From Deroplatys truncata (lineage: Eukaryota > Arthropoda > Insecta > Mantodea > Mantidae): DNA of 64,000 bases. This document shows positions 56,783 through 64,000 of this stretch, one piece after another. The notes beneath the pieces are model-generated. The model was not told where the DNA came from, made no database searches, and saw nothing but the letters and a program-made list of their open reading frames with translations. How positions within the stretch are numbered: the first letter of the stretch is position 1; every line of letters begins with the position of its first letter. The stretch spans positions 675,861,618-675,925,617 of the forward strand of contig CM060990.1 of NCBI GenBank assembly GCA_030765065.1, in the 5' to 3' direction. The position numbers and the translations under genes are program-made.

Positions 56783-57335
56783 GCGGGATGGCTCAGGCGG
56801 TAACGTCTGTGATTCGCATTCGGGGGATCCTAGGTTCGATTCTCGCGGCCGACCTTCCTAACCCATGGGTTTTGTTTCGGGGGTTTCCCGGGTTGCCAGG
56901 CGAGCCCTGTGAAGGATCATTACATTCCCCGAATTTTCTGTCCCTCCATTTCACCTCCATTCTTATTTTACTTCACCTTTCATCTGCTTGGTCTGTTTCA
57001 GGGTTGCAACTGTCGGCTGGAGGTTTCGGTGCGTGCATGGCAGGAGAAAAGGATGCTCTGAGTTAACCTTTATCCCCCGGGATGAGGCGGTCTCCGGCTC
57101 CCAGGTTCCTGTAGGGGATATGTAAGCTCACAGGGAGGAGAGAGCAGGCTGAACCAGCTGCCATCCGGGGAGTTTAAATCTTTAAACGGTAGGGACCCTG
57201 CCCTCTTCCTGTCGTGCCTGCTGGTCCGGCCGCCCTCTGTCTCCTCTGTCTGGGGCCTAGGTACAAAAATCTGCGTAGGTCGTGATCCTAAGTCCCCCTC
57301 TGCTCCTAGTCCTATCCTATCCTAAATAAATAGGA
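56783..57335 (+). mobile_element. tRNA-derived SINE
   Basis: It begins CGGGATGGCTCAGGCGGTAA (A box), then CTAGGTTCGATTCTCG (B box). A non-tRNA body follows, ending in TCCTATCCTATCC and an AT-rich tail with short repeats near 57325. The head matches the copy at 59617, but the bodies differ. Confidence 0.75.
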
Positions 57336-57419
57336 TAGAAATAAAGTGTTGGTTTTGATTTAAATAAAGGAAAGCAACACCATAACTCCCATAAGTACTA
57401 CAACATACGCTGTATTTGT

Positions 57420-57940
57420 TCTTTAATTAAGGGCTGTTATAGCCCCTCCCCAGGCCCGCATATGAGGAAACCTGAGACAAGTAAGATGTTGTGAGAGGAG
57501 AAGAAATCATACGTTTCTTTTAATGTTGACTATGAATTAACTGAATGCTTAATCATAAATGCCATATAAATAATTTCTTCTATATTTTACAATTTTATAA
57601 ATAGATAATGAAATTATCCCTGAATATAACGGCAAACACAGAACTTGGCGGCTGGCGGACGAAGCTGGTCAGTAAAACGTAATAGGGTGGAGGTGGGGCT
57701 GTTTCGCCCATTTCGAATTTGGACCAAAATTAAACAACGGTGGAAAACAAATGATGTAATATTAAAAGCTGAAATTGTTTTATGTTTATTATAGAGTGTA
57801 TTTCGGCAACAGTTAAATTACATTTTCACACAAATAAACCACACATTAAATTAAAACATGCATAAAGAAGAAAATCATAAAATGCAGGGGCTTTTTTGCT
57901 CACTCCAGGGGCTATCTCGTTCTGAGCTTTTTTGAGATAA
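57420..57940. other. intergenic, no gene seen
   Basis: AT-rich sequence without a supportable feature. Confidence 0.4.
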
Positions 57941-57947
57941 AAATCAC

Positions 57948-58130
57948 AAACACTTGCCACAGAAAAACTTTCTTTTTGGTTCACCACTAACACACACTAC
58001 ATGGTACCATGTTCCACACTTCTGACATTTAATGGAGTTACCTTTTAACACGGAGGTAGGTGGTAAGTTTCAAAACCCGCAAGAAATATTTTCTTCCTCG
58101 TTTTTCACAGTAAGATGGCGAATGTCATTT
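57948..58130 (-). pseudogene. PHD-like zinc-finger C-terminal remnant
   Basis: The minus strand reads SIKCQKCGTWYHVVCVSGE, then FFCGKCL and a stop, with C-x2-C, WYH-x2-C and C-x2-C spacing typical of PHD fingers at the C-terminus of transposon or chromatin proteins. A stop lies 14 codons upstream of the finger and no larger frame is attached. I cannot tell whether it derives from a transposase or from a host gene. Confidence 0.5.
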
Positions 58131-58689
58131 GTTTCAAAAACTTTGTAAACCAGTCTTTTTCTGCCATAAGTTCTTGTTCACCCTACGAGTGTTAACATTC
58201 GTTTTCTTAGCTCTTCTGTGTACAGCCAAAACCATGACCAGCCAAATGTTTAAGTCTTTCAGCCAGATCTTTTTCCTCATTCAGGTAAAAACGGTGGGGT
58301 GCCGAAATGTAGCTTCGTCTCCCAATGCATTTTCTAGGTTATATCATTTACACGGTCTTTAAGTTTGGAAAAAGGCACAATGAAAATGCCTGCTGCTCCT
58401 CTTAGGCTGAGGTTCCCTTGAAGCAACCAGAAACAGCGCCATCCACGTCTTCATCTCTCCAGTTTTACCTGAGCATCTTCTTTTACAAGTTCCATACCAT
58501 CTGAAACATAAATATATAGGAATTTCTCATATTGTGTAAAGATATAAACAATTACAAAAAAGTTATACAAAAATGAGTGAGTAAAAGTGAGCTTTATTTA
58601 TGGACGCTCTTTAACTGCTGTGGTCTTTAGCGTTCCATTGGGCGTGAAAGACCAGAAATGTTTCTCTGAGGCCTCTTTATCAGTCTTGA

Positions 58690-58875
58690 GGTTCTTTTAT
58701 GTGCCGTAAATCTAAGTCACGGGATCACCGGTTTTACTTCCCTTCCGAAGGAAGCCATGCTAAGGATTTTTACGCCCGAAAACATCCATCACTCTCCGCC
58801 GTGTTTGAAGCCGCGACCTCGGAAACTAGAGGCCAGCATGGTTCCACTAGACCACGGAGGACGACAGTAAGTGAG
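58690..58875 (-). mobile_element. tRNA-derived SINE head
   Basis: The minus strand begins TCCTCCGTGGTCTAGTGGAA, very close to the 5' half of Asp/Glu-type tRNAs. It has GAGGTCGCGGCTTCAAACA at the B-box position and then a body. The 3' limit is uncertain. Confidence 0.65.
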
Positions 58876-59616
58876 TGGAATAGCCCCCAAACTATTGAGC
58901 GAAGTACCGCAAATGCAGTGTTTTTAAATTACTCGCCTATAAAGTAGGACGACCCGCTGGCAAGACCTCCCCTCTGACACATACACGCTTTGCTTTACGC
59001 TCTATTCCTTAGGTATGTTCATAAGAAGAAATATTTATCTTTGCTGAACATGCATTGTGTTTGCTTACCTTCAAATGATTTTCTTGCTACCGATCCAAAA
59101 CTGTAATAGTACCCACCAAATTGTCACGTCTACACTAGCTCACAGCAGTATGTCAAGCGCAAGACAAGATGTTGACTGCGCTCAACACATGCGCAGTAAC
59201 AAACATTGTTATTTTGAGCGAAAAAGCCCTGCTCTACTCTAAGAAGCAGGCTCCCCCTTGCAGAGTTGTGAATTTTTGCTGTAAAACCGCTAATACATAT
59301 ATCATTTGCGCCCATTAAACTTACTGGCGCTCCGGGTAAGGAAATAATTGGTTCAAGAAGAGCATTTTATTTTGAAGCTTATGGTCCAAAAACCAGCTTC
59401 CTACGTTAACTGTTTGCCAGTGAAATAATGTATATTTGAACTCATCTTTCAAGAAGGAGTGGTAGTATGGATCAAAACTTTCAAGTCACCTGTCCAACTA
59501 TCTTTCTGCCTCTTTTGTTTATCGTGAGCATGTGAAACAAAACAGACATGAGACACCACGTTCATCTAAGTGATAAGGAAGACACCTATTGCTGAGGTTA
59601 AGTTTTACCTTACCGA

Positions 59617-60100
59617 TTGAGATGGTTCCGGTGTAACGTGTGAGGTTCGCATTCGAGAGAACCTGGGTTCGATTTCTGGGGCCGACCTCTCTAACTATGC
59701 CTTTTTCGTGGTTTTCCCTGGTTGGCAAGGCGCCGCTTAAGGGCTGTGCAATTTGGGTTGGTGTTGGACAGATGGCGCAGATGCATGCTCGTTGGAAATT
59801 TCTCGTTGGCCCAGCCAGATAACAGCCTTCTGTGAGCCGCCTCAGGTGGGTCGAGCTCTCCCCAACTCCGACGAAGGGAAGCCTTTTCTGAGCATCCCAC
59901 CGTTATGACCGGGTCATCAAGCTTGGAATCGTTAAGGACCTCTACGCGTCTCTGTCGGTCTGCCTGCGGCCTTTAGCCGCCTGCGGTTCCTTCACCTCAT
60001 TCGCTTCTCCTGGGAGTGGTAAGCACAAAAGATTCGCGTTGGATCCATCCCTGGTCCCTGGTCATTTCCACTTCCATCTAATTCTATTTTACTCTCTTTT
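59617..60100 (+). mobile_element. tRNA-derived SINE, second copy of the 56783 head
   Basis: ATTCGAGAGAACCTGGGTTC followed by GATTTCTGGGGCCGACCTC parallels the copy at 56783, including the downstream GGTTTTCCCTGGTTG and GGCAAGGCG words. The rest diverges and runs to about 60100. Confidence 0.6.
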
Positions 60101-61239
60101 CTGTTGTTGCTGTGAGAGGTAGTGTTTGTGCTTGTTTTGCTCATGTCTCCCAAGTGGTAATACTGAGTCATCAACCAGGTGCTACTTGCCATGTGAACAT
60201 AAACGAATATGGCCAAGTCTATCAACGACAGCGTGTATTTACGTCCATGACGATGCTCCGAAATAACACAACATTTGGGAAATTCAAAACTGCGCAAATG
60301 TAAAAATACGGATATAGCTACAACTGTCAATAAAGTGGTTAAAATGATGTGAAACTTGAATTATAGGCAAGTAAAAGAGGATTCTGCTGTATAATAATGT
60401 CGGTAAACAAACAGCTGGAATCATTTAGGTTGATGATCTGTACATTTTAAATGGCAGGTAGTTACTGCATGTTAAATTTAGGTAGGTATAATTGTTCTAA
60501 ATCCTAGTGGAATTAATTTATCAAACAAAACAGAAAAGGTGTAAAACAAGTTGTTTCCTTATTTTTCTCTAAACCATCAACTGCAAATGCTACTGCAATT
60601 TCGCTTGAGGCAATCAAAAGGGAAAACACATGAAGGCAATTCAAGAGAGAATTTGCTTGGCCTTATTTCTTATTTTCTTCCAAGAGTAGTGCCTGAAGTA
60701 AAACAGGAGTTGATGACCTTAACTAATAGCAACACCGACATAAAAAACTTTTCTCAACTTCCAAGGCTTCCTAGCTACAGATGTTGGAATACTTATCAGA
60801 TCTTAGTGTCCAATAGGATAAGTAGAAGCAAGCATAATGTAACAGTGAAGAGGCACCGAGGAATCATGGAGAGCTGCAGTTCTTTTCTACGACTTTCAGA
60901 AATAACAGACAAGCCAAAAAGTGTTTGAAATAATATATTCTACGAGGGCAGTCACAGAAGTACCCGACCTGACGTATAGATAGTGGTTGTTTAAAAAAAA
61001 TTACACAAACCTCCTCCTTCCTATACATACTTACCTGTGAAGCCCAGTAGAATGCCTCTCAAAGCTGCGGGAACGGCATAAATGGAAACCTGTATTTTAA
61101 AAAGAGTACCTATCCTTATTTTCAAACCCTTATATACCTCGTATAAAACTGCACCACTTGCCCAATCCGGAAACAAATTTGCGCAATTATACTATAGGTA
61201 GGTGTCGAGGAAAATTATAGGGTCCTTTAAACTTTAACC

Positions 61240-61700
61240 ACTTATGCCTACAAATCTGGAGAAATCCTTGATTTCGGGGATCTTACTAGGCCTTCGTAGC
61301 TGGCCTAGCTGTCTTGTGCTTTGTCAACCTCTTATGTATACAAATCTGGAGAAAATCCTGCTTTCGGGGTTCTCACTAGGCCTTCACAGCTGCCCTAAAT
61401 CTCTTGTGCTTTGTCAATCACTTATGTCTACAAATCTGTAGAAAATCTTGCTTTCGGGGTTCTTACTAGGCCTTCACAGCTGTCCTAGCTCTCTTGTGCT
61501 TTGTCAACCACTTATGTATACAAATCTGGAGAAAATCTTGCTTTCGGGGTTCTCACTAGGCCTTCACAGCTGCCCTAGCTCTCTTGTGCTTTGTCAACCA
61601 CTTATGTCTACAAATCTGGAGAAAATCTTGATTTCGGAGTTCTTACTAGGCCTTCACAGCTGTCCTAGCTCCCTTGTGGTTTTCCACAGCTACCATCCAC
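61240..61700 (+). repeat. five 90-bp tandem repeats in coding phase
   Basis: The units start near 61243, each reading CTTATGTATACAAATCTGGA then a CTTTCGGGGTTCTCACTAGG block. Ninety bp is 30 codons, and the frame from 61244 translates into 30-aa repeats (TNLEKILLSGFSLGLHSCP) through 61714. It is interrupted only by one TAG in the third unit (GAG to TAG at about 61439). Whether this was ever a gene or is a minisatellite by chance in phase is open. Confidence 0.75.
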
Positions 61701-62880
61701 TTATCTCCTATTGACCATTGGTCTAGACCGTGACCATTTATTGTATTTTGAGAGCCTACTGTTTTTTACAAACATTCCTATTTTGTATGCTTTTATTATG
61801 CCGTTCTCTATATGTATTTATACAGAGGAACGTTTAAGTTTTACATAATTATCAAAGCCGCGACTCTTGGTGGACAGCGATGATCGTATTAGTGTATATG
61901 GTAATAGGTAACTTTGTTTATAAACCTGGGAAGATAAGCCCTTAGAAGCTCTGAGCACTGAAGAGGATACATAAAAAGTTTATCTTCTTATACTTCTCTC
62001 CGCAATGTTCAGCACTTAAATATTACAAACTTATAAAACTGGAGTAGCATTCCATAAACCTACAGCGGAGACTTTCTGAAGTACCTAATGCTCAGCATCG
62101 AGATAAAATCCTATAATACACGCTGACCTTAAGCCGAAACATTGTTAATTTTGAGGAAAGAGGTAGTTCAGAAACTTCGGGACTTTATGAAGGTACAAAA
62201 TTCCTGATGGCCCCTAGTGACTTTAATAGTCTTATTCTGTCACTGGTTTCTGAAAATTGTAGAGATTTAGACACTTGACCTACTAATACTATAACTAACC
62301 ATGATTTACTGGACTCAGAAATACATTCTGCTAGTGCAAAACATTTTCAAAAGACATTGAAAGGAATGAGTACAGTTACTCCTATTTCGGGGAGGTTGCT
62401 ACTAAAGATATTTGTACAACAGAGTATTACAAAGGTTATAAGTATGCTATCATAAGTTGTATTTCATCATTGTATAGGTCAGGCATGGGGAGCTTGAGCT
62501 TAGAGGGACCATAACAAACCCCATCCTCCAATACCCCTTCCACGCACCTGTCCTTGTAGATGTCACTAATCACGGCTGACAACAAACTATACACAGTGAG
62601 GATCAGCGTGGTGTCATTTAGTAATGAGCATGGCAAACTCCAAACAGCGATATCACGTTAATAAAGCTTGGGAAAAGGATGACTTTTGTGTTCAGGATAG
62701 CAACGAAGCTGCTGGTTTATTGTGTGCTACACAGACGGCAGGCACTTCCACTCTTCACATGCAAATGACTACGGACATGATAACCTTACAGGCATGATTA
62801 GAAACATCCAGTAACATTGCCAGAGGAACATATTCATGATGTATAGTAGGTAATGTGAAGCGAGTAACACCCATACATCA

Positions 62881-63780
62881 GGGGCCGGTTTTCCCAACAG
62901 ATGCTATATTTTAACACAATGTTAAACTGATTTAACACTGAAGTTAACATAAATACTTTTTCGTCAAACAATGTTAATTTTAATAATGTGTTAAAGTCGG
63001 TGTTTAGTTAACATCCCCATCCCCTGTGTTAAGGAGTTAGAATGTTAAAAGTTGGAAAATGACTGGCGCAAACCAAGCTGTTGATGCAAGGTTGCTACAA
63101 TTGGCATTTTTGAATGTCATTCCTAAAAGAAGAGCAGTCGTACGTCATAATAAATTTGAAAGCCTGCAAAAGGAGGAATTTTTAAAGCATTATAGACTGT
63201 CCAAGGGGTCATGAACATGGTTTTATGGGAAATACGAGAGGTTAGAATACCACCAACAGAAGCATGGCCCTTTCTCCTATACCACAAGTGTTAATTAGGT
63301 ACTTTATTTTATGCTACTAACATTTTTCATTTACTTTTGATAATGTTGGTATTTCCAAAGCTACCGTTTGTGGGTTTATCCGGAAGTTTTCCAAAGCAAT
63401 TGCTTCAAGAAGCAAACTAGTTTTTCGGGTCTGCTTTATTAATCAGCGATAACACATTTTCGTCCACTTTAGTTTCAATGCAGTGTCCACCACCAGCTTT
63501 AAACCGTCCTAAACGCTCTTTGTACCTAACGTTTCTGGTGCAGCAATTTATGTTAGCATAAAATTGCCGTAGTTCTTACTGGACTTAGTAGAAACGCGTT
63601 CATTCCAATTACATTACGTGTGGATTTTGTCCCAGGCTGGAATCTTATCCTTTAATGTAAGACTGTCAGCTTTTTCTCACCTGATAATACATCTAATGCT
63701 TATTAACCAGATGTTAAACTTTGAACACCTTATTAAGAAACCAGATGTTAGAGTATTTTTAACATCGGTTGGTGAAACCA
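62881..63780 (+). mobile_element. PIF/Harbinger-like remnant
   Basis: The left end reads GGGGCCGGTTTTCCCAACAG, and the right end (about 63750-63779) contains its inverted relative, GGTTGGTGAAACC. Between them, RAVVRHNKFESLQKEEFLKHYRLSK (about 63130-63210) and DNVGISKATVCGFIRKFSKAIA (about 63339-63405) resemble the N-terminal part of HARBI1-type transposases. No catalytic DDE domain remains, so it is an internally deleted, non-autonomous copy. The right terminal GGCCCC appears lost. Confidence 0.7.
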
Positions 63781-63834
63781 TCAATAATGTAATTGCTCTT
63801 TTGTTTACAAAGAGGATGATACGATGACAGTTTA

Positions 63835-64000
63835 GACACGCGGAAGACCCTAATAGTTCCAGGCTCGAAGACAAACATGCCAGAGGGAAACGCGGAAGCC
63901 TCTATCATATCCAGGCTCGAACACAAACATCCCGGAAACTCGCGATAGCTCCTAACATTTCAGGCTCGAAGACAAACATGCCAGAGAGGTATGCGGAAAT
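63835..64000. repeat. minisatellite at window edge
   Basis: Nearly three units of about 58 bp share CGCGGAAG and CAGGCTCGAAGACAAACATG followed by CC(A/C)GAG. The array continues beyond the window. Confidence 0.8.

Overview
The window is animal nuclear DNA, most likely from an arthropod with a large, repeat-rich genome. It is AT-rich and gene-poor. It carries tRNA-headed SINEs, Jockey-like LINE remnants, Tc1, hAT, piggyBac and Harbinger remnants, and an ESRP/fusilli-type gene copy. There are no bacterial-style operons apart from the compact gene block inside one virus-like transposon.

The centrepiece is a complete Maverick/Polinton element at 29963-48110 (18,148 bp). It has ~700-bp terminal inverted repeats (TIRs) beginning AGTAGTAGGGATT and a perfect 6-bp target-site duplication, AATAGC (29957-29962 and 48111-48116). 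From the left end it holds: the left TIR, tandem repeats with a GTTCGAATC-like core, a TATA-driven spliced Cys-rich gene, and a small gene with two PC4-like segments. Then comes a minus-strand virion block read from 36840 down to 33803: PLA2-like domain, basic core-like protein, adenain-type protease, penton-like minor capsid protein, a 49-aa basic protein and the major capsid candidate. A plus-strand block follows from 36948 to 40488: packaging ATPase, fibre-like protein, DUF8207-like protein and chromodomain integrase. The right part is a minus-strand, multi-exon protein-primed family B DNA polymerase gene from 46967 to 40992. Its promoter lies just inside the right TIR. Several genes are damaged: in-frame stops in the left spliced gene, PLA2 and integrase, and two frameshifts in the polymerase. 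The capsid, ATPase, fibre-like and DUF8207 frames are open and the TIRs are nearly identical. It therefore looks like a fairly young but probably defective copy.

Left of the Polinton lie a hAT remnant (1-830), a 5'-truncated LINE (about 3700-6750), a foldback element (6764-7154), a Tc1 copy split by a 1.2-kb insertion (7763-9957), and a large inverted-repeat element carrying a nested piggyBac-like MITE (9971-12036). Next come an intronless ESRP/fusilli-like ORF (14426-15838), a LINE 3' remnant (18240-19580), an unrecognised intronless gene with 35-aa repeats (23033-24163), and a decayed transposon-type coding region (26060-27600).

Right of the Polinton lie a DDE transposase remnant, several tRNA-derived SINEs, a 3.4-kb satellite of ~82-bp units with higher-order structure (about 52840-56250), a PHD-like zinc-finger remnant, a 90-bp coding-phase repeat (61240-61700), a Harbinger remnant (62881-63780) and a short minisatellite at the window edge. 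Stretches not listed hold AT-rich DNA in which I see no supportable gene.
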